From positions 4,464,001 through 4,528,000 of the forward strand of contig NZ_AP022314.1 in the NCBI RefSeq assembly GCF_009936235.1: DNA of 64,000 bases, in the 5' to 3' direction. The position numbers and the translations under genes were made by a program. Source of the DNA: Mycobacterium xenopi (lineage in GTDB: Bacteria; Actinomycetota; Actinomycetes; Mycobacteriales; Mycobacteriaceae). Positions 25,021 to 33,336 of the stretch are shown here, one piece after another. Numbering within the stretch: the stretch's first letter is position 1; each line of letters opens with the position of its first letter. A model generated the notes under the pieces. It saw nothing but the letters and a program-made list of their open reading frames with translations. It did no database searches and was not told the origin of the DNA.

Positions 25021-26562
25021 ATGTCACCGTCGCCCCGCACTGGACCCGTGGCCGGGGCCGGCGCACCCGACCTGCTCACCCGCGAAGACGCCGGGTATCA
25101 CCACGACCTGCACCGCCGGCAGCTGCAGATGATCGCGATCGGCGGCGCGATCGGCACCGGGTTGTTTCTCGGCGCAGGCGGACGGCTCGCGTCGGCCGGA
25201 CCTGGGTTGTTCATCGTCTACGCGGTCTGCGGCGCCTTCGTGTTTTTGATCCTGCGCGCGCTCGGCGAACTCGTATTGCACCGCCCGTCGTCTGGCTCGT
25301 TCGTGTCCTATGCCCGCGAATTCTTCGGAGAGAAAACCGCTTTCGTCGCCGGCTGGATGTACTTTCTGAACTGGGCGATGGCCAGCATCGTCGACAGCAC
25401 CGCGATCGCGAACTACCTCCACTATTGGAAGGCGCTGGAAGTGGTTCCGCAGTGGACGCTTGCACTCATCGCGCTGCTGGCGGTGGTGTCGGTCAACCTG
25501 ATCTCTGTCAAGGCCTTTGGCGAGTTCGAGTTTTGGGCCGCGTTGATCAAGGTGCTGGCGCTCATCACTTTCCTGGTCGTCGGGACCGTCTTCTTGGCCG
25601 GGCGCTTCCAGGTCGACGGCCAAAGCACCGGCTTTGGGCTGTGGCGCGACCACGGCGGTTTTTTGCCGACCGGGCTGTTGCCGTTGGTGCTCGTCACCTC
25701 TGGCGTTATATTCGCTTATGCCGCAGTGGAATTGGTCGGCACTGCCGCCGGGGAAACCGCAGAGCCGGAGAAGGTCATGCCCCGCGCAATCAATTCCGTC
25801 GTGCTTCGCATAGCGATCTTCTACGTCGGATCGGTCCTGCTTTTGGCACTGCTACTGCCCTACACCACGTACAAGGAACACGAGAGCCCATTCGTTACGT
25901 TCTTCTCCCACATCGGTTTTTCCGGTGCCGGCAGCGTGATGAACCTCGTGGTCGTCACCGCGGCGTTCTCGAGTCTGAATGCCGGCCTGTATTCCACCGG
26001 CCGGATCCTGCGCTCGATGGCGGTCAACGGCAGCGGCCCCAAGTTCACCGCGCGGATGTCGAAAAACGGTGTGCCATACGGGGGAATCCTGCTCACCGCC
26101 ACCATTGGGCTGTTCGGTGTCGTGCTCGATGCCGTCAAGCCCGGCCAGGCCTTCGAGATCGTGTTGAATATCGCCGCCGTGGGCATCATGGCCGCGTGGG
26201 CCACCATCGTGGCGTGCCAGCTGCGCCTTTACCGACACACAAAGACCGGCCTGATGCAACGGCCGCGATTCCGCATGCCGCTGGCCCCCTACAGCGGCTA
26301 TCTCACCCTGGCTTTTCTGGCGGGTGTGCTGGTGCTGATGGTGCTTGACGTCCAGCGCGGTCCGTGGATCATCGCCACACTGGTGCTGGGCATTCCCGCC
26401 CTCGTCGGCGGCTGGTTCTTCGTCCGCAACCGGGTGATGGCCGCGGCCCAAGAAGTCGCCAGCCCTACCGCTGGCGCCCTCAGCGCGAATATCCCTGTCG
26501 CACAAGATATCCCAGTGATCGCCCCGCCCGTTGCCGAACAGGCGGCAGGGCCCGACGATTGA
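25021..26562 (+). CDS. ansP: L-asparagine permease (APC family)
   Basis: 513-aa amino-acid/proton symporter with about 12 TM helices. Signature first helix LQMIAIGGAIGTGLFLGAG, then GPGLFIVYAVCGAFVFLILR and RPSSGSFVSYAREFFGEKTA, strikingly like M. tuberculosis AnsP1/AnsP2 (Rv2127/Rv0346c), and position near dnaK favours the Rv0346c orthologue. ATG 25021 follows a GAGAGGAA site. The last 30 or so residues are a Pro/Ala-rich cytosolic tail. It converges on mmpL. Substrate preference is from homology. Confidence 0.87.
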   Translation: MSPSPRTGPVAGAGAPDLLTREDAGYHHDLHRRQLQMIAIGGAIGTGLFLGAGGRLASAGPGLFIVYAVCGAFVFLILRALGELVLHRPSSGSFVSYAREFFGEKTAFVAGWMYFLNWAMASIVDSTAIANYLHYWKALEVVPQWTLALIALLAVVSVNLISVKAFGEFEFWAALIKVLALITFLVVGTVFLAGRFQVDGQSTGFGLWRDHGGFLPTGLLPLVLVTSGVIFAYAAVELVGTAAGETAEPEKVMPRAINSVVLRIAIFYVGSVLLLALLLPYTTYKEHESPFVTFFSHIGFSGAGSVMNLVVVTAAFSSLNAGLYSTGRILRSMAVNGSGPKFTARMSKNGVPYGGILLTATIGLFGVVLDAVKPGQAFEIVLNIAAVGIMAAWATIVACQLRLYRHTKTGLMQRPRFRMPLAPYSGYLTLAFLAGVLVLMVLDVQRGPWIIATLVLGIPALVGGWFFVRNRVMAAAQEVASPTAGALSANIPVAQDIPVIAPPVAEQAAGPDD

Positions 26563-26593
26563 CCCGCGACACGCCGGGCCACCTCGCTGACGA

Positions 26594-29476
26594 TCACTTC
26601 GCGGAAGTCGCCACTGCGTCGTCGTCTTCCCACAAAAGGAGCTGGCGAACCGCGGGCCGCGGTCCGTATGGCCGAAGCATCTGGCTGGCGGGGCGCGGGC
26701 GCACTCGCTGCGGCCACCAAAACCAGCGGCCCAGCAAAGTGGCGATCGACGGCGTCATGAACGCCCGCACGACCAGGGTGTCGAACAGCAAGCCCAGCGC
26801 GATGGTGGTGCCTACCTGACCAAGAATCACCAAGGCGCTGAAAACGAATGACGACATGGTGGCCGCAAAGACCAGACCAGCAGAGGTGACCACCGAACCA
26901 GAACCGGCCATCGCGCGGATCGTGCCCGTCTTTAACCCGGCGCCGATTTCCTCTTTGAACCGCGAGATCAGCAGCAGGTTGTAGTCGGATCCGACCGCCA
27001 GCAGCAGGATGACGGCCAGCGCCAGTACCACCCAATACAGCTGGATGCCGAGGATGTCCTGCCAGACCAGCACTGAGAGCCCAAACGAGGCGCCCAAAGA
27101 CAGCGCCACCGTCCCCACGATGACGATCGCGGCGACCAGGCTTCGGGTGATGAACATCATGATCAGCATGATCAGACTCAATGCTGCGATTCCGACGATC
27201 ATCAGGTCATATTTGACCGAGTCCTGGATGTCCTTGTAGGTTGCCGCTGTTCCCGCGAGATAGATGTGGGAACCCTCCAGAATGGTCCCCTTTACGGCCT
27301 CTTTTGCCGCGTTCTTGATCAAGTCGACGTGCTTTATGCCCTCCGGGCTTGCTGGAACACCTTCATGGGTGATGATCATTTCCGCGGCCTTGCCGTCGGG
27401 CGACATAAAGAGCTTCACACCGCGCTTGAAATCGGGGTTCGAGAATACCTCCGGCGGCAGGTAGAAGGAATCATCAATTTTGGCCTTGTCGAAGGCCTGT
27501 CCCATCGCAGCCGGGTTGTCGTTTGCATAAGCCGATTGGTTGTTGATCCCCGAATTAGTGGCGTAGTTGGAGAGTGTCAGTGCCAGGTTTGTCATCTGGC
27601 TCTCGATCTGCGGCGGTATCAGCGCCACCAGTTGCGGCTGCAGCGCATCCAATTTGTCCAACGACGCCGTGATGCTCTGGAACTGGTCGGTGAGCTCGTC
27701 GATGCCGTCGATCGCTTCGAAAACGTTTTTCAGTGCGAAGCAGACAGGAATATCGTAGCAGTGCTTTTCCCAGTAGAAATAGCTGCGAATCGGTCGAAAG
27801 AAATCGTCGAAATTCGCGATTTTATCCCGGAGTTCGTTGATCGTGGCGATCGTATCGTGGAAGCTTTGGGTCTGCTCGTGGGTCGCTGCGGCACTCTTCT
27901 GTTGCAGCGCATATTGCTGGTGCAGTATGTTGATCGTTTTTCTCAGCTCGCCGGCCTGCTTAAGTAGATCGGCTGCGCGGTCTTTCTGGTATTTCAGGTT
28001 CATGACTTGGCCGACGCTTTGTTGGCTGAGTTGAAACGGTATCGAGCTGTGGTCGAGCGGCGTGCCCAGGGGTCGGGTAATCGCCTGCACCTTTGCGATC
28101 CCGGGCGTGTGGAAGACGTTTTTGGCGATCCTCTCCAACACGAGCATGTCAGCGGGATTACGCAGGTCATGGTCCGCCTCGACCATCAAGAGCTCGGGAT
28201 TCAGCCGGGCCTGCGAGAAATGCCGCTCCGCGGCCGCATAGCCGATCTTGGCCGGAGTCCCGGCCGGCAGATACGGCTTAGAGTCATAGCTCGTTTTGTA
28301 TCCCGGCAGGGTGAGCAGACCGACGAGCGCGACCGCGAGAGTCACCGCGAGAATCGGTGCTGGCCAGCGCACGATGGCCGTACCGATGCGGCGCCACCCC
28401 CGGGTCCTCATCGTGACCCTGGGTTCAAACAGACCGAACCGGCTGCCCACCGCTAGCAGGGCAGGAGCCAGGGTCAACGCGCTCAGAACCGAAACCAGCA
28501 TCCCCACCGCGGCGGGAACGCCCATCGAGTGGAAATACGGCTGGCGCGCGAAGGTCAGACAAAAGACGGCCCCGGTAATGGTCAGGCCTGAGCCCAAGAC
28601 GACGTGGGCGGTGCCGTGAAACATGGTGTCGAACGCCGACTTTCGATCCTCCCCGCCCGCGCGCGCCTCGTGGTAACGGCCGAGCACAAAAATCGCGTAG
28701 TCGGTGCCTGCGGCGATCGCCAGCAACGTAAGGATGTTGACCGCGAAAGTCGAAAGCTGGATCAAACCAAGGTTTCCCAGTACGGCCACGACCCCGCGCG
28801 CTGCCGCCAGTTCGACAAGGACCGCGACCAGCACCATCATCGTGGTGATCACGGACCGATAGACCCAAAGCAACATCAGCACGATCACCAGAAGCGTGAT
28901 GAGCGTGACCTTCAGCAGCCCTTTGTTGCCGACCTCGAACTGGTCGGTGATCAACGGCGCCTGGCCGGTGACATAGGCCTTGACGCCCCTGGGCGGAGGC
29001 GTGTGGTCGACGACGTCGCGGACCGCGTCGACGGATTCGCCCGCCAGGGCGTCGCCTTGATTACCGGCAAGATACACCTGAACCAGGGCTGCCTTGCCGT
29101 CGTTGCTCTGCGAGGCTGACGCGGTCAGCGGATCGCCCCAGAAATCCTGAATGTGCTCGACATGTTTGGTGTCTGCCTCGAGCCGGCGGATCATCGTGTC
29201 GTAGAACCGGTGGGCGTCATCGCCAAGCGGCTGATCGCCTTCCAATACGATCATGGCCGCACTGTCGGACTTAAACTGCTTGAACACCTTGCCGATGTGT
29301 TTCATCGCCTGAAACGCCGGTGCGCTAGCAGAACTCATGCCCACCTGGTGTGCCTTCGCTACCGCCTCCAGGCGTGGTACCGCGATATTGGTGACGGCGG
29401 CCACGCCAAGCCACAACAAGATGATCGGCACCCCAAGCCTGCGAATCGTGTGCGGGATGGTGTTGTGATTGCTCAT
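26594..29476 (-). CDS. MmpL-family RND transporter
   Basis: 960-aa proton-driven lipid or siderophore exporter of the inner membrane. One TM helix (PIILLWLGVAAVTNIAVP) precedes a periplasmic domain, then two clusters of TM helices separated by a large periplasmic loop with a coiled-coil stretch (about residues 430-520). TM motifs LLAIAAGTDYAIFVLGRYHE and LLLAVGSDYNLLLISRFKEE carry the Asp-Tyr pairs of the proton relay. It overlaps mmpS by 4 nt (ATGA), so it belongs to the MmpS-coupled class (MmpL4/5-like). The cargo cannot be read from sequence. Confidence 0.92.
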   Translation of the reverse strand: MSNHNTIPHTIRRLGVPIILLWLGVAAVTNIAVPRLEAVAKAHQVGMSSASAPAFQAMKHIGKVFKQFKSDSAAMIVLEGDQPLGDDAHRFYDTMIRRLEADTKHVEHIQDFWGDPLTASASQSNDGKAALVQVYLAGNQGDALAGESVDAVRDVVDHTPPPRGVKAYVTGQAPLITDQFEVGNKGLLKVTLITLLVIVLMLLWVYRSVITTMMVLVAVLVELAAARGVVAVLGNLGLIQLSTFAVNILTLLAIAAGTDYAIFVLGRYHEARAGGEDRKSAFDTMFHGTAHVVLGSGLTITGAVFCLTFARQPYFHSMGVPAAVGMLVSVLSALTLAPALLAVGSRFGLFEPRVTMRTRGWRRIGTAIVRWPAPILAVTLAVALVGLLTLPGYKTSYDSKPYLPAGTPAKIGYAAAERHFSQARLNPELLMVEADHDLRNPADMLVLERIAKNVFHTPGIAKVQAITRPLGTPLDHSSIPFQLSQQSVGQVMNLKYQKDRAADLLKQAGELRKTINILHQQYALQQKSAAATHEQTQSFHDTIATINELRDKIANFDDFFRPIRSYFYWEKHCYDIPVCFALKNVFEAIDGIDELTDQFQSITASLDKLDALQPQLVALIPPQIESQMTNLALTLSNYATNSGINNQSAYANDNPAAMGQAFDKAKIDDSFYLPPEVFSNPDFKRGVKLFMSPDGKAAEMIITHEGVPASPEGIKHVDLIKNAAKEAVKGTILEGSHIYLAGTAATYKDIQDSVKYDLMIVGIAALSLIMLIMMFITRSLVAAIVIVGTVALSLGASFGLSVLVWQDILGIQLYWVVLALAVILLLAVGSDYNLLLISRFKEEIGAGLKTGTIRAMAGSGSVVTSAGLVFAATMSSFVFSALVILGQVGTTIALGLLFDTLVVRAFMTPSIATLLGRWFWWPQRVRPRPASQMLRPYGPRPAVRQLLLWEDDDAVATSAK

Positions 29477-29919
29477 CCGGACTTGTCCAGGCAGAACGTA
29501 TAGGCGTTCACTTCGTTGACAATCCTCTCGTCCTTGACCTCGTCGTTGATGGTGATCCGGCAGCCAAGTGTGCTGCTGTTGCCTTGCGCCGTCAGGTTGG
29601 CGATTACCGCGGGGTCGGTGGTCACGGCCTCGTACTTCCACGGCAGTGGGGCGCGGTCCACTCGCTGCGGCGCGGCATGGATGTCCTGGTAGTTGATGGT
29701 CGCCACCGCCCCGGGATCGCCGAAGACCTCGTAGACCACATGCTTGGGGTTGAACGGGACGCTTTCGCTGAGCACGCCGGTCGGAGTGGAGGTGTCGTTG
29801 TGCGAGCCGAAGATGCCGTGCAGCCGATAGACGCCGAACCCGGCGACACCGACCACCATCGCCGCGACCAGCACCATCCACCTGCGTCTCATCAGACGCG
29901 TTACTGAAATCCGTTGCAC
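29473..29919 (-). CDS. MmpS-family accessory protein
   Basis: 148 aa with GTG 29919 (GGAAGG site 7 nt upstream), or 139 aa from ATG 29892. One N-terminal TM segment (WMVLVAAMVVGVAGFGVYRL), then the family signature KHVVYEVFGDPGAVATINY and a periplasmic beta domain with a Cys pair (LGCRITINDE and YTFCLD). MmpS proteins assist the partner MmpL in export. First gene of the mmpS-mmpL operon; a TetR-type operator lies about 82 bp upstream. Confidence 0.9.
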   Translation of the reverse strand: MQRISVTRLMRRRWMVLVAAMVVGVAGFGVYRLHGIFGSHNDTSTPTGVLSESVPFNPKHVVYEVFGDPGAVATINYQDIHAAPQRVDRAPLPWKYEAVTTDPAVIANLTAQGNSSTLGCRITINDEVKDERIVNEVNAYTFCLDKSG

Positions 29920-30000
29920 GCGTTGGCCTTCCAGGACCGATGACACATTGCTGGTCAGGTCGTCTTTCCGGTGCCGTGAGCCGGGCAAGACGGCTATTAA

Positions 30001-30025
30001 AGTACGGTACGGGACCGGACACTAC
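30001..30025. promoter_or_regulatory. Putative TetR operator upstream of mmpS
   Basis: Contains GTACGGTAC followed by GGGACCGGACACTAC. The same 9-bp word followed by a similar half occurs at 31524-31532 (read on the minus strand) upstream of the TetR gene. Placed where it could block the mmpS promoter. Confidence 0.5.
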
Positions 30026-30129
30026 AAGAGATGACGAGGTCCGCGCCACTGATTTGCTCACCGGATGCGCGGTCGTTCTGTAGCGTTGAGGGCTATTCGG
30101 AACGAGCCCAAACAATGCGTGGGTAGGCA

Positions 30130-30885
30130 ATGAACGACGTCGTATCGATACACAACCGGTGGGCGCGCCGACCGAGGTCAGCGGTGCGCGTGCGCCTTCG
30201 ACTCCTTGCGGTCGCGGTGACCACGGGCGCGGCCATGATCAGCGCACCCGTCGCACCGGCATCGGCGCAGCCGTGCCCGGACGTCGAGGTGGTGTTCGCC
30301 CGCGGCACCGCTGAACCGCCGGGTGTGGGCGGGGTCGGACAGGCATTCGTCGACGCGCTCAACGCGCAAGTCGGATCGAGGTCGGTCAGTGTGTACCCGG
30401 TCAATTACGCGGCCAGTAGCGATTTCGGGTCAGGTATCGACTTCGCCAGAACCTTTGTCGACGGGCTCTACGACGCGGGCGGTCATATCGCGTCGACGGC
30501 GGCGAACTGCCCCAACACTCGGATAGTGCTCGGCGGGTATTCCCAAGGCGCGGCACTGGCAGGCTTCGTCACCTCGGCTGCCATACCGAAGGAAGTGCCC
30601 GCTCAGTACGTCGAGTACCTGCCCAAGCCGCTGCCGCCGCAGATCGCCAATCATGTTGCGGCAGTGACGCTCTTCGGACGACCTTCGAATCAGTTTCTGA
30701 CCGAGAACGGAGCGCCGCCGATCACGATCGGCCCGCTGTATGCGCCCAAGACCATCGACTTGTGCGCTCCCGACGACGCGATCTGCAATGGTGTGCCCGG
30801 TGGGCAACCTTCCTTCGCGCACCTGGCGTACCTGACGAACGGCATGACGAACGACGCCGCAGCCTTTGCCGTAAGTCACCTCTAA
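30130..30885 (+). CDS. Cutinase-family secreted serine esterase
   Basis: 251 aa alpha/beta hydrolase of the mycobacterial cutinase-like family (lipid or polyester esterases). N-terminal signal peptide: basic region then LLAVAVTTGAAMISAPVAPASA, cleaved near residue 46. Catalytic triad: Ser138 in GYSQG, an Asp in LCAPDDAIC (215/216) and His231 in FAHLAY; cysteines for the typical disulphides are present. Transcribed alone between mmpS and the convergent TetR gene. Preferred substrate unknown. Confidence 0.92.
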   Translation: MNDVVSIHNRWARRPRSAVRVRLRLLAVAVTTGAAMISAPVAPASAQPCPDVEVVFARGTAEPPGVGGVGQAFVDALNAQVGSRSVSVYPVNYAASSDFGSGIDFARTFVDGLYDAGGHIASTAANCPNTRIVLGGYSQGAALAGFVTSAAIPKEVPAQYVEYLPKPLPPQIANHVAAVTLFGRPSNQFLTENGAPPITIGPLYAPKTIDLCAPDDAICNGVPGGQPSFAHLAYLTNGMTNDAAAFAVSHL

Positions 30886-30889
30886 CCGG

Positions 30890-31495
30890 TCAGCCGGTGG
30901 GCCGCGTGAGGCTCGGGACGATCACGTCGTCGACCAAGGCCTGCACGGTCTGCGGGGTCGGCGGCCGGCCGGGGATGATGGACCGGAAGATGAGGTAGCC
31001 GGGTAGCAGGTCCCACAGCTCGTCGCTGATGGCGGCCGCGTCGATCTCGCCGCGGTCGACGGCCTGCTGCAAGACATGGCGGATCAAGGCTTTGCGCTGG
31101 TCGACGAACTCGTGCTGCATGACGTCGTTCAGTGCGCGGTTGCGCGATGCTTCGACGAGCACCGCGCGCATCGTGGTCGCGTGCTGGGCGGCCTGCTCGC
31201 AGATCAGCTCGCCGAGCCGCAGCAAATCACCGCGCAGCGTGCCGGTCTCCGGCGGGACCGCAACCTGGCGGATGCCCTCGATGAACGCGGCCAACACCAA
31301 TTCGGCTTTCGACGGCCAGCGCCGGTAGACGGTAGCCTTGCTGGCCCGCGCGGTGGCCGCCACCGCATCGACCGTCAATCGGTCGTAACCGTGTTCCTGT
31401 AGCAGCTGCAGCGTCACCGCAAGCAGCTCCGTCTCCCGTGGAGACCAGGGTGTGGCCCCGGCTGCGCGATCGGCAATTTGGGTCACAGCGACCAC
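30890..31495 (-). CDS. TetR-family transcriptional regulator
   Basis: 201 aa. The N-terminal helix-turn-helix is canonical (RLTVDAVAATARASKATVYRRW); the C-terminal part is a helical ligand domain of the TetR_C class. GTG 31495 is used; GTG 31486 is possible. A palindromic site immediately upstream (31509-31536) resembles one before mmpS, so it probably represses itself and mmpS-mmpL. It stops 5 bp from the cutinase stop. Confidence 0.9.
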   Translation of the reverse strand: MVAVTQIADRAAGATPWSPRETELLAVTLQLLQEHGYDRLTVDAVAATARASKATVYRRWPSKAELVLAAFIEGIRQVAVPPETGTLRGDLLRLGELICEQAAQHATTMRAVLVEASRNRALNDVMQHEFVDQRKALIRHVLQQAVDRGEIDAAAISDELWDLLPGYLIFRSIIPGRPPTPQTVQALVDDVIVPSLTRPTG

Positions 31496-31508
31496 GATAG
31501 AACCGTTC

Positions 31509-31536
31509 CGGTAGTACAGGCCAGTACCGTACCGCC
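31509..31536. promoter_or_regulatory. Putative autoregulatory operator of the TetR gene
   Basis: CGGTAGTACAGG then CCAGTACCGTACCG form an inverted repeat (CGGTA...TACCG) starting 14 bp upstream of the GTG. The word GTACCGTAC (31524-31532) is the reverse complement of GTACGGTAC at 30002-30010. Confidence 0.6.
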
Positions 31537-31543
31537 TGGCTTG

Positions 31544-32083
31544 CTACGGTTCGTCGATGTCGCGGCCGGTGGCTAGGTCGCTGCAGTCGACGTTGTCTAC
31601 GTCGTCGCGGCCGCGCAGAAAGGCGGCCGCGCCCTGGTCGCCATGGAGGCTGGCCAACACAGCCGCCCAGTGCCGGCGGGCCAGCACGACCGGATGCCCG
31701 GGCCGGTCGTTGAAGTAGGCGCGGGCCAGTCCGCTCGGAGATGCCAAGGCGCGCTTGAGAACTCGTGCGACAACCGCGGCGCCGACGTCGGGGGTGTCGA
31801 CGACGTGCAGCACCGCGTAGTCGGCTTGCATGGAGCCGGCGTGCGCCAGACCGGCGCGCACCGAAGCGCTAAGACCGTCTCGCCAGCCGGGTGCGGTGAT
31901 CGCCGTGACACCCGGCGGCGTGGGCACCTCGGCCGCGCCGAGCACCAGGACGATATCGTCGCAGCCGCCGTCACGCAGGGCCGTCACCGCGGTGGCCAGC
32001 CAGTCGTCGACAAGGACTTTGGGTTTGCCATACCGTCGTCCGGCGCCCGCGGCCAACAGCACCCCGACGACGCGCGCGCTCAT
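31544..32083 (-). CDS. MobA-like molybdenum-cofactor nucleotidyltransferase
   Basis: 179 aa, similar to Rv0371c. NTP-transferase fold with the N-terminal signature GVLLAAGAGRRYGKPKVLV. Members such as MocA/MobA attach CMP or GMP to molybdopterin; enzymes of the xanthine oxidase/CODH class use the cytosine dinucleotide, so a MocA-like role fits the neighbours. ATG 32083 overlaps the xdhC stop (ATGA). It forms an operon with xdhC, divergent from the hydroxylase structural genes. Confidence 0.82.
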   Translation of the reverse strand: MSARVVGVLLAAGAGRRYGKPKVLVDDWLATAVTALRDGGCDDIVLVLGAAEVPTPPGVTAITAPGWRDGLSASVRAGLAHAGSMQADYAVLHVVDTPDVGAAVVARVLKRALASPSGLARAYFNDRPGHPVVLARRHWAAVLASLHGDQGAAAFLRGRDDVDNVDCSDLATGRDIDEP

Positions 32084-33255
32084 CGAGTGGTGTCGTGGTG
32101 GATGCGACCGTCGACTTCGGTCAGCGGACGACCGCCGCCACCCCAGCAGCGCGCAATGATTTCCGCAGCAATCGACACCGCGGTCTCCTCGGGGGTGCGC
32201 GCACCTAGGTCCAGTCCGATCGGGCTGGCCAGCCGGCGCAATTCGGCGTCGGTCAGCCCGGCCTCGCGCAGCCGGTTCAACCGGTCGTCGTGCGTGCGAC
32301 GAGACCCCATCGCCCCGACATAGGCGAGCTGCGGAAGCCGAAGCGCCACCTGCAGCACGGGGACGTCGAACTTCGGATCGTGGGTGAGCACGCACACGAC
32401 CGTGCGGGAGTCGATCTCACCCTGCTCAGCCTGTGCTCGCAGGTAGCGGTCGGGCCAGTCGGCGATCACTTCGTCGGCGTCGGGGAAGCGCGCGGCGGTG
32501 GCGAACACCGGACGAGCGTCGCACACGGTGACCCGGTACCCGAGGAACGCGCCTTGGCGGGCCAGCGCCGCCGCGAAGTCGATCGCGCCGAAGATCAGCA
32601 TCCTCGGGGGCGGAGCATGGCTGGCGACGAACACCTCCATCCCGGCGTCCTGGCGTTGACCGTCCGCGCCGTAAGTCAGCACGGCGGTCCGGCCCGCCGC
32701 GAGCAGCCCTCGAGCGTCGTCGATGACAGCGGCGTCGGCGCGTGCCGAGCCGACCGAGCCGTCGGCCGAGTCGGCGGTGAGCACCAGCCGCCGTCCCACC
32801 CGGGCCGGGTCCGGATGCGTGATGACGGTGGCCACGGCGGTCGGGCGGCGGGCGGTGATGTCGTCGGCCACCGCCTGCAGCTGCGGAAAAGTGCGCCGCG
32901 ACACCGGTTCGGCGAACACCTCGATCTCCCCGCCGCAGGTGAGCCCCACCGCGAACGCGTCGTCGCCGCTGATCCCGTAGCGCTGCAGCTCCGGGCGCCC
33001 GGTTCGCATCACGTCAGTGGCCAGCTCGTAGACCGCCGCCTCCACACAGCCCCCCGACACCGAGCCGGTCACCGTCCCGTCGGGGGCGACCATCATGACC
33101 GCACCCGGCGGCCGCGGCGCCGAGCGCGTCGTGCGCACCACCGTCGCGACTCCGGCCGTGTCACCGGCCCGCCAGATCGGCAGCAGTTCCGCCAGTACGT
33201 CCCGCACCCGCGCTCGCACCCTTTCCTGGCCCGCTTCTACGTGCGATAATGGCAC
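32080..33255 (-). CDS. XdhC/CoxI-family molybdoenzyme maturation factor (Rv0376c-like)
   Basis: 391 aa. XdhC/CoxI proteins bind Moco and insert it, often after sulfuration, into xanthine-oxidase family enzymes. The N-terminal domain has GSVSGGCVEAAVYELA and VGLTCGGEIEVFAEPV with conserved Cys; the C-terminal Rossmann domain starts at MLIFGAIDFAAALARQG and includes YVGAMGSRRTHDDRL. GTG 33255 lies 8 nt after a TATCAT -10-like element, suggesting leaderless translation; internal GTGs at 33219 and 33207 are alternatives. Confidence 0.82.
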   Translation of the reverse strand: MPLSHVEAGQERVRARVRDVLAELLPIWRAGDTAGVATVVRTTRSAPRPPGAVMMVAPDGTVTGSVSGGCVEAAVYELATDVMRTGRPELQRYGISGDDAFAVGLTCGGEIEVFAEPVSRRTFPQLQAVADDITARRPTAVATVITHPDPARVGRRLVLTADSADGSVGSARADAAVIDDARGLLAAGRTAVLTYGADGQRQDAGMEVFVASHAPPPRMLIFGAIDFAAALARQGAFLGYRVTVCDARPVFATAARFPDADEVIADWPDRYLRAQAEQGEIDSRTVVCVLTHDPKFDVPVLQVALRLPQLAYVGAMGSRRTHDDRLNRLREAGLTDAELRRLASPIGLDLGARTPEETAVSIAAEIIARCWGGGGRPLTEVDGRIHHDTTR

Positions 33256-33336
33256 TCTCTAAAATGATACTGTGCTTCTCATAATCCGATAGCAGTCGAC
33301 CATGCCGGATTGTCCGAGGAACTGGAGTGCTCTGGG

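Noticed and set aside
29920..30129. Additional small gene between mmpS and the cutinase gene
   Set aside because: Frames there are short and lack ribosome sites; the region is better explained as divergent promoters with an operator.
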